A DNA stretch of 64,000 nucleotides from positions 26,075,700-26,139,699 of the forward strand of contig CM067511.1 of the NCBI GenBank assembly GCA_034509495.1, written 5' to 3'. Of the stretch, positions 21,629-34,100 are shown piece by piece. The notes under the pieces were generated by a model. The model worked only from the letters and a program-made list of their open reading frames with translations. It had not been told where the DNA came from and did not search any database. The translations under genes were made by a program, and so were the position numbers. The stretch's first letter is position 1; each line of letters starts with the position of its first letter. This DNA is from Acestrorhynchus altus. Its lineage: Eukaryota; Chordata; Actinopteri; Characiformes; Acestrorhynchidae.

Positions 21629-21934
21629 GGTTCTATACTGAACCATGAACACTGCAATGCAAAGGATTCTTTGCATCATGAAAGGGTTCAGTTTAATGCA
21701 GAATACACTCTAGAGAGTTCTATATAGAACATATAAGGGATCTATATGGCACCAAAAACACTTCTTCTATTGTTACAAGCTACGTCATAACAATGTTAGA
21801 ACCTTTTCAAAATGGTTATACATAGAACCTTCTATGGTGTATTCTTCAACAGTCTAATGAACCATTTCATGATGCCAAGAACCCTATAATCACGCAGAGG
21901 TTTTTTTTTAGTGTTCATGGTTCTATATAGAACT
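21629..21934. mobile_element. Foldback element with 24-bp near-perfect arms
   Basis: Left arm 21,630-21,653 and right arm 21,910-21,933 are complementary at 22 of 24 positions (right arm AGTGTTCATGGTTCTATATA, then GAAC). Inner sequences also pair loosely (AGAACATATAAGG with GGTTATACATAGAACC). This is a familiar fish MITE-like repeat with TTCTATATAGAACC ends, and the whole unit could form a stem of well over 100 bp. A weaker relative lies at about 32,385-32,595. Confidence 0.65.
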
Positions 21935-21974
21935 AGTTTCTTTACTGAAGAACCTTTGAAGATCCATTTTAAGT

Positions 21975-24325
21975 GTGTTATCTTTAAAAGCTTGTGACTG
22001 ACAAAAATTGTTTATAGGTTCTATAAATTTTCAAAATTTTCACATTTAGATATCTCATGTTAGGTACTCTAATTATATTTATATAAGTATTTTTAAAAAG
22101 CACTATATGACTCTAAAACAGAATACACTATTTACATTTGCAACCCCAACATAACATTCCTAGGACTAGTAAGAAGGAAATGAAGCAATAGATCTAGAGA
22201 GTTAAAAAAGGTATATATTCCCAAATTTTGCACATTTCAAACAATGGTTGATATTACATCAATAATAGTAGAATATAGGAAATAAAGAGCCAAAAACTGC
22301 TAGGTTAATTTTACTGCTAGGTTAGTGTTATGTTTTGCCATAATGGCAAAATAGAAGGGTGTTCTGGAGGTGGGTTTGTGTTTGTTATTGACCTTCCATA
22401 TTGTTCTCCCTTGGTTGAACTCATATTTCAGCTTAACATTTGGCTTTGGTGAGTCTGACACCCCTGTTGTGACACACATTGCTCCCCAGTCTGTGAAACC
22501 AGAGCTGGCAGGAGGACTTTTTTGCCTTGCTGTAGGCCACGAGGTGGAGAATAGCCAGTCTAATCACATTACCGCTCAATCACTGGCTTATAGGCACATT
22601 TACTGTCACTAGATAATCAGACTGGATGGGCACTGCTATAATGGTGTTATGTCTTAAGCCTCACCCTTTTGCTCATGGTGATACCCAAGGAAATGCCTGG
22701 ATTGTGTTTTTCCAGCAGTAGTTATAGGATTTGCTGCTGTTTTTCTTTGTCAAGCTGTAAGAGACCAGAGGACAATTGTTGAGGAGCTTCTTCAAACTCA
22801 TAATATGTGTGATTCAGGTTGTGTTGTGTTGTATTTTTGGCATGCAAAGTCAATACCAGATGTCATTAGAACCAGCTAGAAACTGGAATAGGCACCACTG
22901 CGAGGGGAAAGCAGCATATTTTTTACTTTATGTCATGAGTGTAAGAATAGAAGTGAGAATGCTTGCCTACAGCAAAGATATAAGGTGACCAGACACAGGT
23001 GGAGATTGCAGGTGCCTGTGGGCAATGAGGAAGTCTTTGTGAGAAAGAAGGATACTCACATGCCAACACACACACATGCACACACTTGCGGTACAATTAC
23101 CATGAGTTCATTCTATGGGGGGTCTCGATCCCAACTGATGCTGTTCCAGCCAAGCTTTTGAAAGATCTGAAAGCCAGATAAAGCTGGCATGGAAAAGAAA
23201 GTGAAAAAGCAGATATGGTTTACTTCAATCCTCACTTTGTGAGTTTCTTGGAACATTCCTTTCTCTCATTTTGATTACCTATCTTGTTTTCAGTTGACAG
23301 TGGAAAAACAGAAGGAAAACAAAAGGATCAATTTTAACCCTTTAATGCAAACAAGTTACTTTCATTTTTGCCTTTTGCACTCCTCTTCTCTGTCAATAAC
23401 TACATTTTAGATACAAAAACCACAAACTAAGTAAAAATTCTTCTCTTTGTTGTATAAACAGTCATTTTGTATATCATATTAATGTAATCGGAACTGCATG
23501 TTCAATACTGGTCATGTTAGTCAATACTCAGCTTTAAAATTAGCTGTTCTTATTTGGAGCTTATTTGAACTGTATTCATCCTCTAAATATTAATAAAGCT
23601 TTCCTGGAAAAATGTGAATTGTATCATTTGGAGAAGCTGTCATGATGCATCCAACAATAAAGGGCAGTATGGAGTTCCATTTATATGGTGATATAAAACA
23701 TAGAAAAGCTCCAGCATCGTAAGCTGATTTGCATAGCTATGGCCAACACACTTGCCCCAGCTAATTTGGCAGTTATTATTATTGTTGTCCCAGATAACAT
23801 GTCCATGTGGGGCCTGTAAGGGTAGGCCAACTGGGAATGAGAAATTAATGTCCACAGGCTTCACATATGAATGCACAACAGTGTCCTGATGTGACCAGGA
23901 GTAGCTAAACATGGTTCCCTTCTGGTTTGCACTCTGAACATGGGGCCAAGATGGAACCTACCTACCTAGGTTCGATCAGCTAAGGTCAGCTATAATCACA
24001 ATACTAGGCTCCAAGAGATTGAAATCATATTTTTTGCTTCATGTGACGCAAATCTGATTTTTTCAAGGCTGTATGGATATGTTAAATTAGATTTTTTTCA
24101 AAAATGTATACGATTTGTTGGTATGTGGCGTGAATTGACATGAAATGAAATCTATGGTCAATTTTAGCATGTACATAGTGCTGTTGGGGAGAGAGGCCTA
24201 AACAAGAGTTATCTCAGCCACTTATCAGATAAGCTGGGAGCGTCAGTATGAGTTAATGGCAAAGTGGATTCTTAAGTCTGTTTAGATGTAGTTGCATCGA
24301 ACATCACCACCCCACTAGCATTAGA
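21975..24325. other. Intergenic, no gene seen
   Basis: No gene. Possible repeat fragments lie at 23,785-23,970 (CATGTGGGGCC motif) and 24,035-24,110 (AAATCTGATTTTT motif). Confidence 0.4.

Positions 24326-24327
<2 letters not shown>

Positions 24328-24399
<72 letters not shown>
24328..24399. repeat. (AC)n microsatellite
   Basis: About 36 uninterrupted AC units. Confidence 0.95.
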
Positions 24400-24403
<4 letters not shown>

Positions 24404-25990
24404 TACACAAAGACACACCCCAGTCAACAAAAGAAACACAGGCCTGTCCAACTCTGTTTGGGGAAAAAACTCACAATCTGCAGACACTAGGGACACTTAA
24501 TCAGCTGTACCACATTTAATACGCTAAAACTAATAAAGACAAAATCTCTCAATGTATCTCTGCTATTTTCCATAGTAGAGGGTTAAATAGAAACATGCCT
24601 ACAGGACATCAATAATTATTGTTGATTGACTATCATTCCATTGTGACAGCAATAATTTGTCCTTGAACTGCAAAGTTGTAGCCTTCAGCAAAGATTCCAT
24701 GTTGATTAAACCACTCCTTTAGGTTGATGTTAAAGGGATCAAATCAAAGGATCAGACAGTAAGATCAGATGGTATGAGTCTGGCTGGCTTAGCTTGTTAA
24801 CTCTCATGAAAATCATGCCACAACATGATGATAGCAACAACCAACACCAACCATGCTGTTTTTGACATTTAAGCTTCCTGAAGCACAAAACTACATAGAT
24901 TACTGTGTAGTGAAAGTGCTTCTATTAAATTTCCTGTAAAAGACTTTTTACAGATCTTACTGTAAGAAAAGCATGTAGACAAGCCATTTTAATGAGCTTT
25001 TAATTTTAACTTGTAAAATGTAGTTATTCTTGTGTGTACTTAGATTGTAGGCCACCTGCCCTTGTGTAGTCTCAGTGGTGTTTGTCAATGGTGTTTGTTA
25101 ATGGTATATCGTAAATCGCCAGTTTCTTCAACTCCTATTGACTCTTTCTTCACTGTTTGCCTTAGCCTAACACTCCTATGATACCAAGCAGATGGCCAAA
25201 TAAGATAAGAGGAAATACCACACATAGAGAGTAACCCCTTAAACTCTACTAATTCTACATACAATTACAAAGTTACATTCCATGGTTAGGTACAGCAGTA
25301 GGTACTATCTTCATTACAGCTTCCATTCTTTTCAGGAGATTTCCTTTCAGTTTTTCTCCAGGGACTTGAAAGCTGAAACATTTTCTGCATCTTGCCATCA
25401 GCATCCTCCCAAGCACGGTAATGATATTGAGGTCAGAGCGAACATTGAGGTTCAGACAACTTAAGCTGCTTTTTGCTTGTTTCCTTTTCTTGGTAAGAGC
25501 TTCTTGATCAGTGCTTCATTTTTTTAGGACCCACAAGCTCAAACGTGTGGTTGGGGTGGTTTTGGTAGTTTCATTTCATTTTCTCTGTATCTGAAACGAA
25601 ATAATTTTCTCAAGTCTACAAACTCCTGTTTCTTCATTTGTTTTCACTTGACTTCCCTCTTCTTTAGGCAAGTTACTTTATATTTAATCACATCATTCTA
25701 TATAAACATCTGAAAAATGAAAAACTTATATAAAGAGACCAGATTTGACTGGAATGAGGGGTGGATATCAATAGCTTTTCATCCATTTCAAATCCAAAAA
25801 AACATAAAATAAAAAATCAATTAATGAAAGATGAAAGTGACATGATAAAAGTTTCTATTAATAAATTACTTATCAGGGAAAGTGAATTTTAAGGATTATT
25901 CTAAATTATTTAGCAACCTTTTATAATATAAAGGATTGATAACACTCTCGGTTTCACCACAGGTGTAATGCTGGATGTGCAGATGCGAGT
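24400..25990. other. Intergenic, no gene seen
   Basis: AT-rich sequence without recognisable coding, RNA or repeat features. Confidence 0.4.
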
Positions 25991-26008
25991 AAGCTTTATG
26001 CCTGGATC

Positions 26009-26125
26009 ATACTACAGGATAATCGGTCCAATTTCAAGGCAGTTTTGCCCTTTCTGATAATCACAAAAGATCTCTCCATTTCAAGGTGATCACAATGATG
26101 AACTTCCCAGATTATCCTGTATTGT
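26009..26125. repeat. Inverted repeat (ACAGGATAATC / GATTATCCTGT)
   Basis: Arms at 26,009-26,024 and 26,110-26,125 are complementary at 14 of 16 positions, with an 85-bp loop. A further GGATTATCCTGATTG unit occurs at about 26,175. Probably part of a short foldback element whose ends I cannot fix. Confidence 0.5.
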
Positions 26126-26419
26126 GGGGGTCTATAATCCAACCTTTCCTCCTCCAATCTTCCCCCAATGCAGTTGGATTATCCTGATTGCAAATTGTAA
26201 ATATGAAGGATTTTTACTACTAAATACCACTCAGAGGGCTTGAGATTTGTAGCCAAATTTGGCGTTCCATTCCGATTGTGGTGTAGGGGCTTTTATGACA
26301 ATCAGAAAAATCTGATTTGTTTTTGGTTTTAGTTAGGATTTTTTAAATCCTGCAGTGTGACCCATTTAGACACACCAAATACAAAACCAGTATCAAAACA
26401 AATTTGCATCTGAGAAATC

Positions 26420-26600
26420 ACAAGGTATTAAAAGACTAGACTTGGACATGACATTGGACAACCACATTACAACATAGGGAAGACTTAAACACAGACAGAA
26501 CAAGCACACAGAGTGGATAATGAGAGGGCAGGGCTACAAATGATATACAGATGGGGACACTAAAGACTGGGTAGGGATAGGGGACAGAACTAGACAAAGA
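26420..26600. mobile_element. Dispersed repeat fragment, related to the 19,798-20,112 element
   Basis: GACTAGACTTGGACATGACA, GAGAGGGCAGGGCTACAAAT and ATACAGATGGGGACAC follow the same word order as the internal part of the element at 19,798-20,112. Ends are not definable. Confidence 0.35.
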
Positions 26601-27420
26601 CGAAATGAAAACAGATGCATTTTCTGCAACCAAATAAGATTTGTTTTATTAAAAACATTTCATTCTGAGCTGCTGAATAAAAAGGAAAAAGTAGGCTAGC
26701 GATGTGTATACCCACACGTTGGTGCCTTTTTAAGAGAATACATCTAGGAATCTTTGCTAGATGGGAAGGCAGAGACAAAGGGGCTCAGAAATAACTGAAA
26801 AAGGGGTGCAGGGGCTAAGAGTGATTGATTCGAGATGGAAAACCAAATGTCAGGACAGACTTTTATTTCTCTTTCAATCAGGGGGAGGGCAGGGGGCAGA
26901 GAGAGAAGAGTCTGGGTTCCGTGTGGACTTCAAAGCCTCGCTTCTTTTATTTCCTCTGTGGTGGGATATGATTTCCCCCAGCTGCCTCTCAGTGCTTATC
27001 GGCCTTAAGACTTCATGAGAGAAGCCCCTCACTAAATACTGACCTGGATTCAGAAGTACTGGTCAGGATATGGCCTCTAATTTCCTCAGTGGTGTGATAG
27101 TGAGAGTCTGCATTAACAACAGGTGGACAAACACATCTGAAGTGTTGACACTGTGATAGATGAGGGGAACAAAGTCAAGTGCACTTGCTACTTAATGTGC
27201 TCAGTTGATCTTGTTAACAGTCTGTTGTATGGTTGGGAAAATCATCCAGAAGCTCTTTAAATGTGCTTTGAAGATGATTATATGGGGAGTGTCCTGTGCT
27301 ATGAAATAACTGTTTCATTAAAACTGTTTGAGCTGAAGTTAAATATGCACCATAACCTTACCTCTCCTCACCCCTTACCATGTAACAAGCTGTTTGTTAC
27401 TGGGCTTTTAAGCCCAATAT
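26601..27420. other. Intergenic, no gene seen
   Basis: Nothing supportable. A purine-rich GGGAGGGCAGGGGGCAG patch lies at about 26,880. Confidence 0.4.
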
Positions 27421-27426
27421 AGTAAT

Positions 27427-28122
27427 ATTAGCTCTGTAGTTTATGTAAACGATAATTGCTCTCTAGTTTATGTTTGTGATATTTGCTTTGTACTTTTTGT
27501 TAATGATTTTCACTCTGTAGTTAATATTAGCTCTGTAGTTTATGTTAGTGATATTAGCTCTGTAGTTTATGTTAATGATATTAGCTCTGTAGTTTGTTAG
27601 CAATATTAGCTCTGTAGTTTATGTTAATGATATTAGCTCTGTAGTTTGTTAGCAATATTATCTCTGTAGTTTATGTTAGTGATAATCGCTCTGCAGTTTA
27701 TGTTAATGATATTCACTCTGTAGTTGATGTTAGTGATATTAGCTCTGTAGTTTATGTTAACAATATTAGCACTGCAGTTTATATTAATGATATTTGCTCT
27801 GTAATTTGTTTGTTAGCGATATTAGTGCTGTAGTTTATTGATTTTCACTCTGTAGTTGATGTAAGCGATATTACCTGTGTAGTTTATGTTAGCGGTTTAA
27901 GCTCTGTAGTTTATGTTAGTGATATTAGCTCTGTAGTTTATGTTAGTGATATAAGCTCTGTAGTATTTGTTAGCGATTTGTTAGTTTATATGTTAGCATT
28001 ATTAGCCCTGTAATTTGTATTTTAGCAAAATTAGCCCTGTAGTTTATGTTTGCAGTATTACCTCTGTAGTTTTAATGTTAAAAGTAGCTCTCTCTTTATA
28101 TATCAGCACCATTAACTTTGTA
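27427..28122. repeat. Minisatellite, period about 27 bp, roughly 25 units
   Basis: The unit GATATTAGCTCTGTAGTTTA TGTTAGT repeats from about 27,427 to 28,122 with point changes and small indels. The middle (27,525-27,660) is most homogeneous and both edges are diverged, the usual look of an array that grew from the centre. Each unit carries TAG in one frame, so it is not coding. Confidence 0.85.
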
Positions 28123-28311
28123 GTTTGAGTGAAAAACCCCATATTTGTTTCGTGTTCTGTAGGCTGTCAGGTTCAGTTGGCCAGGGAGAACAGACTGAAG
28201 TATCCAGAGTTTCCCTCCTTTTGGCTGTAATACAATATGTCTCAGTGTTGGTTTGGAGGAACAGGGTGATGTATGGTGTGAGGGGTAGCTGGACAGCTGG
28301 AGTGACAGACT

Positions 28312-28367
<56 letters not shown>

Positions 28368-28374
28368 ACACACA
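28312..28374. repeat. (CA)n microsatellite
   Basis: About 30 CA units, one CATA interruption near the right end. Confidence 0.95.
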
Positions 28375-28375
28375 G

Positions 28376-29434
28376 CTGTTAGCAGACCTGACAGTGGAGT
28401 GTTGAAAGCCAGCAAAGGTTGTTAACCTGTTTGGAGAATCCCCAACACTGAAGCTGGATCCATACTCCTCTATAACACCTCCTGTGAAAGACACAACTCT
28501 CCAGTGACTTCTTTCTCACCAGAGCCACCTCAATTGTGAGAAAATAAGAATGGCTTCATTCAGTCAGTGACAAGAGTTAATGATTGTCAATTAATGGTTG
28601 TCACACATTAGCATTGTGTGTAAAATGACTTAGTGAATAAACACTATGTTTATTCCTTCAAACCTACTTTTGCCAATAAAATGTTACACACATTTATTAT
28701 TACTTAGTTTTCTCCAGCCATGAAGAAAATATGCTCCATTAATTGGAAATACTAAAGTAATTTTACATAATGGGCTTAGAATGCAATGCTTTTTAAAGGA
28801 CATATATCAACCAAAGCAATAGTAGACAAGAAGCAACATGTATACAATACAACACTGCACAAATGTTTTAGGCTGTCTGAGAAAATATATAATCTGGGCA
28901 CATTATTTCTTCACTTTATTAACCTTTTTGTTAAAAACAGAACAAACAAACAAATAAATAAAACAATTTTATATATTTACAAAGCTTTACCAGTATTTCC
29001 AGGTCCCATCCAATTCCTGGTCCTGGAGTTCACAGATAATTGGTCAACCAAACCTGTGTTGTATTATACATAAACGAGTGCAGGGGCTCAACAGCCCAAC
29101 TGTTTATAACTATAACACCCAACAACCCACAAGAAAAAAAAAATTAAATTTTAAACTGTTCAAGACTATTTTGACTTCAGAGCTTTGTGTCATTTCTGAC
29201 CCACTATGGACTACTGCCTCACCCTGAGGATAATGAAATTTATTGTGCATACAATATAAATGAAATATATACAATTTACATGAAATGACCAGTACATACA
29301 ATATCTGAAATACATGTGAAATATCTAATATATATAAAACATACACTGTATACTATATATAATTGTCTCTTATTTATACGATAAGAGTTTTTAAACACAA
29401 ATATGAACAGAGCCTGAAGTGCTAGACTAGTCTA
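28376..29434. other. Region upstream of mcam
   Basis: AT-rich, without a recognisable TATA box or CpG-rich promoter near the gene. The mcam transcription start cannot be placed from sequence alone. Confidence 0.35.
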
Positions 29435-29438
29435 ACTC

Positions 29439-29483
<45 letters not shown>

Positions 29484-29525
29484 TCTACTCCTCTCTCTCT
29501 CTCTGCTCTACTCCCCCTCCCTCCC

Positions 29526-29579
<54 letters not shown>

Positions 29580-29631
29580 CTCTATTCCACCTCCCTCCCC
29601 TCCTACTCTCTCTCTCTCTCTCTCTCTCTCC
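29435..29631. repeat. Long (CT)n tract just upstream of the mcam start codon
   Basis: Nearly 200 bp of CT repeats, broken by three short CTCTACTCC/CCCTCCCTCC-type interruptions. It ends 92 bp before the mcam ATG. It may lie in the core promoter or 5' UTR. CT/GA tracts are prone to length change and can form triplex DNA. Confidence 0.9.
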
Positions 29632-29723
29632 CCCAGTCTGTCCAGTCTGTGTGCTGGTGAGGACAGAGAAGAGGTGCATCATCTCCGGAGTCTGATCTGG
29701 TGAAGAGAGAGAGAAGGTCCAGA

Positions 29724-29784
29724 ATGTCGAAAGAAGGCTGGCTTTTCCTGCTCGCTTTTGCTTTTCTTCATCTCTCTCGGGAAG
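29724..29784 (+). CDS. mcam: mcam exon 1 (signal peptide)
   Basis: ATG in a fair context (A at -3) starts MSKEGWLFLLAFAFLHLSRE, a textbook signal peptide with a 13-residue hydrophobic core, then a phase-1 donor GAAG|GTAGGT. The split codon G|TT joins correctly to exon 2. Assignment across 30 kb rests on phase match, strand, signal-peptide character and absence of a better candidate nearer exon 2. Confidence 0.75.
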
Positions 29785-30636
29785 GTAGGTTCTGGCTTTG
29801 TTTATCGTGCGGGAGAAACTTTGTGAATGGGATGAACTCGACCTCACTCACGTACAGGACCACCTGCTCGACTCGGGTTTGGAGGCAGAACAACGTTTAG
29901 AGGAGCAGTCTTCTGTTTGGTGGTCAGCTCTCTGACTGACCTCTTCTCTGATTAAACTCCACCAGCTCTACTTCATCTCTGTGTTTATCACCGTGTGTTC
30001 ACTGTGCTGAAGAGTTCTCCTGGTTTGACTTATTAAATCTGCATTTAATCAACTTTTCACTTCAACATCTACTTTGCCTCGTGGCTTTCGGTGTGCTCAG
30101 TGGTCCTGCAGAGCCAGAAAAGTGCTCCTGTGTACATTAAGCTTGATCAAATCTCTGAAAGGCCCAAACAAACACCATCAATCATTAGTGACAGCTGGTC
30201 AGAGAACTCAGACCTGGCTGCAGTGCACTGGTCATCTCAGAACCTGAACCTGAATCGTATCCCTCCTTTCATGAAAACAAGCTTATTATTTGTGCACCAT
30301 CTCTCCTTCTTCTGCTGGGAAGTTGATGCTCTTCCACTAATATTATTCTGAAACTGCGCTTGAACTGTACCGCTGTTAGTTGTACCATCTATCAGTGCAC
30401 ATCCTTCTTTACACTGAGGATCTTACAGTTGGAGATTCATCGCAGGACTCTACTGACTCTTGTACTCTTACGTCCTTTGTGTGTTTTTGTATTGTTTAAT
30501 ACAACCTGTATAAGCTTCCTGACTGTGTAGTTTATACATCTCTATTATGTTATATTCACATTATTTATTGTATTTTACTGTTGCATTTCAATGAGATAGT
30601 GGATGCCTCAGTTTCCCTAGGGATCAATAAAGTCTG

Positions 30637-30706
<70 letters not shown>

Positions 30707-31104
30707 ATCTTTACTTTGGATGCCTTTAGGTGGTTAAGAAATGGTATTCCACTAATATTCTGAAATTTATTGCAGTATGGTTGTACTTCTTTTAGTTGAA
30801 CCCTCTTTACTTTCCCCAAGGATGCCTGTAGCTGGCCAATATTAGTGGTATTCCGCTAATATTATATCACACTTTATTGTTACTTCTCTCCTTTGAAGGC
30901 AGCTGTGCATCATCTTTTCTTTCTTCCAAGACGCCCCTAACTCTTTTGAAGTTTGGAGCTGAACTTCACGCTGTTTCTGGATGAGAAAACACCATTCTCC
31001 TGAGGGTCAAAACAAGACTACTAGTTTCTAATCCATATCCCCTCCTCCTTTCCCCCATCCACTCTGCACACCCCCCAAGCGCTCTTTTTCTTCCTACTTT
31101 GTTT

Positions 31105-31187
<83 letters not shown>

Positions 31188-34100
31188 GTCTTCAAGCTCC
31201 CTCACCATCCCTGTTCTCCTACACCACTATTCTTTCTGTTTTATCCTCTGTGGTCATACACGAATGCCAGCCCCTCTGTAGGTTTTTAACAAGCCCTTGT
31301 TTTTCCTTCTGTTTACCTTGTATTAATTGGTGGGCCCCTCCGCTCCCTCCCTCTCCCAACCCCAGATGGACCACGGCCGTCTGTTTTGGGATTATTGACT
31401 GGACCGTCAAAACACACCACCCCACCCAAAAAAATTGCCCTTGTGACGAAGAGGGGTCACCTTGCTCACTTTGCCTGAGAGAGCTATTTTTTATCCACAG
31501 GTCGTGGCTGTTCCCTGTCATACTTACAAATTACAGTGGCTTGCCATGTGGATATTAGGCAGCATGTGCAAAAACAGACTTTAGTAATTGGGTTTTTGGC
31601 AGAGACTGCTTTTCGTCTCAGGATCTGATACTAATTTCATGAAGAGTGATGCTACACTGAGGAGCAGAACCTAGTTAATGCATGAATTTTCCACTTCATC
31701 CCAGGACTACACCTGTTCAATATTAACTCACACTACTCCAGCATTAATTAAGATTGCCTTTTAATTGCTTTACACCTAAGGGCCAACAATGGCAGCTTTA
31801 TCTTTCAACAGCGTCATGCTATTTTGGAATTAATTTCCTAACTAATGGGAATGCAAATATGGACTGGTTTTTTTCAACTGAGGGAGGGAGACAATGAGAG
31901 CGAAAATGTCTCTTGGTCTATATCTGAGAGCTGAGCCACTCATGGATGAAATGAGGCCATTAATAAGACTACTCCAAACGCTTCTGGTAACAACTGAATG
32001 TAAGGAAGAGTGGGGCAAAAGTGGAGTGTTTTTAAGGTCTGTTGTGTGCCACCCTTTCACTCATTCAAGTTCATGTCCTTAGCTGCAATACCATGACCAC
32101 AAAGATGCTTTAGGTTGGACTTCCTGCCTTCCCTAGAAGCTCCTGACCCGAAGGAGATGCAATTGCCCAGCTGTCATCAGGCCTCCTTCTGTGTGGTTGC
32201 CCAAGTTTGCTTGCCCTGTTTTCTCACACTCTTGACAAAGGGCAGTGGTATGGCATTTTTGAACACTGCCTCAAACGTTTGAGGGTTGATGGGTGTTGTT
32301 TTGAGCTGCACTTGTGCATTGTGGTGGATGAAGTTGTGTGAGGTTTCTTCTATATACACTCTCTAAGCCAAAAGGCTCTTAAGTAAACATACTGAAAAAG
32401 GGAGACCCATAGAATCGTGGAACTATTTTGCTGCTACAAAGAACCGTTAGTGGCTTTGCATAATAGATAACAACAATATAATCAGGAAAATAACAGCATG
32501 TTTAAGCATTCAAATGGTTCTTTCAGATGTCATTGTTGTACATAGAACCATTACCCTTAAAGAACCCATTATAAACACATTTTAAGGGTGTATCTAAAAC
32601 AGTAATTGAAACCAAGCAATGCTGATGTTGTCTGGTGATGTGACATCATTAGCATAGTTTGTTTTAAATAAACATGTAAGATATGTCATTCCAAGGTCAG
32701 CTTGGACGGATCGTTACTATCGTATTGGGATAATCTTTTTTCTTTTGTAATTCTGCCTCAGCCCCCCAAAGGCAAGTGGATTAGATACGTCAAATAGTGT
32801 GATGGATCAACTGAGTCACTGTCTTGTAAATAACAGTGTAAAGTAATGGAACAAGCCATGATGAATGGCCTCTTATCTAGGCTGGTCATGGTGACACTGT
32901 AAATAAGAAGAGACAGCGTGAAGCCATGCTGATGTTATTTACTGTAACATAGACTTTAAGTCTCTGTTTGTATGCTCAGCTTATGGACAGTCTGTCTGTG
33001 CCTAACGGGAAGTCTAATCTTGAACTGAGGTAATCTGCTTCCACTGGTCTTTACCAGAATCAGGTTTAGGATAATCCAAATCTCCAGCAGTGGGCAACGC
33101 AGCTTGAAGTCAACTTTTTAACTTAAGGGTTTAGTTATAGATATAATAATTTAGTTAGAGTGTATAGGAAAATCATTTCTAAAGCACTGGACAACTGCAT
33201 GTATTACATAATACAGGCAGCATTTAATCATCAGCATTTATGGAATTTGGCTGATTCTCTTATCCAGAGCAACTTACCAAGGTTACTCATATCACAGAGG
33301 TTGGCCAGAGGAGTGTTAGGAGTCTTGCCCAAGGACTCTTATTGGTGTAGCAGAGTATAGTTGCCCAGACTGGGAGTCAAACCCCAGTCTCCCACATGGA
33401 GTGGTGGCTCATTAGTGGTGTAATCTGTTGCATATGACTTCAAATAAAGGAAACTTCATGACCTTTCCTTTATTCCTTTCCATGTTGAGTTTTTAAATAA
33501 CATTCTTTTTAAATCTGTCGGAAAAAGAGATTCCCTCTTTTCTCCAAGTTCTGGACAGACAGCGATGCAGATGAGTGGAGTGCAGACACCACAGCTGTGC
33601 TGCCTCGTCCACATCACTGAATGACAGCTATATACACACGACATCAGTCTCAAATTAATGTGGAAAGGAGAGTCAGACACAAGGCCTCTTATTCACTTGC
33701 CTCTGAGTTGTGTGCATTCTCCTCAGGTTGTGACCTTTAAGGTTCTGTCTTGTACTGTGTGACTGATTGGCTTAATTGCATAGTATCGGCCCAAATATTT
33801 GGGTGGGTGTGAAGAGAATAATAACTCCTCAGGTAACCATTACAAACTATTACAACCTAAATTTACCAAGTACCTGGTTTCCCTGACTAGACGTCTGACC
33901 TTTCCGAGGGTTATTTTGACAAAAGGTTATAAATAAACGATTTAGTGCTGTGCTGTGGCAATATTTGGCAACGTAAGCTTTGTTCTTTCAACATAACCTA
34001 TGTTCATTGTTCAGTGTTCTTTACGCTATTTGTGGTAATTACTGTGACTAACCTTTTAATGTAATTAAGCTATAATTGCTTCCCCTGACCGCTGACACCA

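Noticed and set aside
28096..28494. Cys-Val repeat 'protein' from a minus-strand frame
   Set aside because: It is the translation of the (CA)n microsatellite and flanking sequence.
31099..31281. Phe-Leu-Ser repeat frame, and the Lys-Glu-Arg repeat frame on the other strand
   Set aside because: Both are translations of the (TTTC)n tract.
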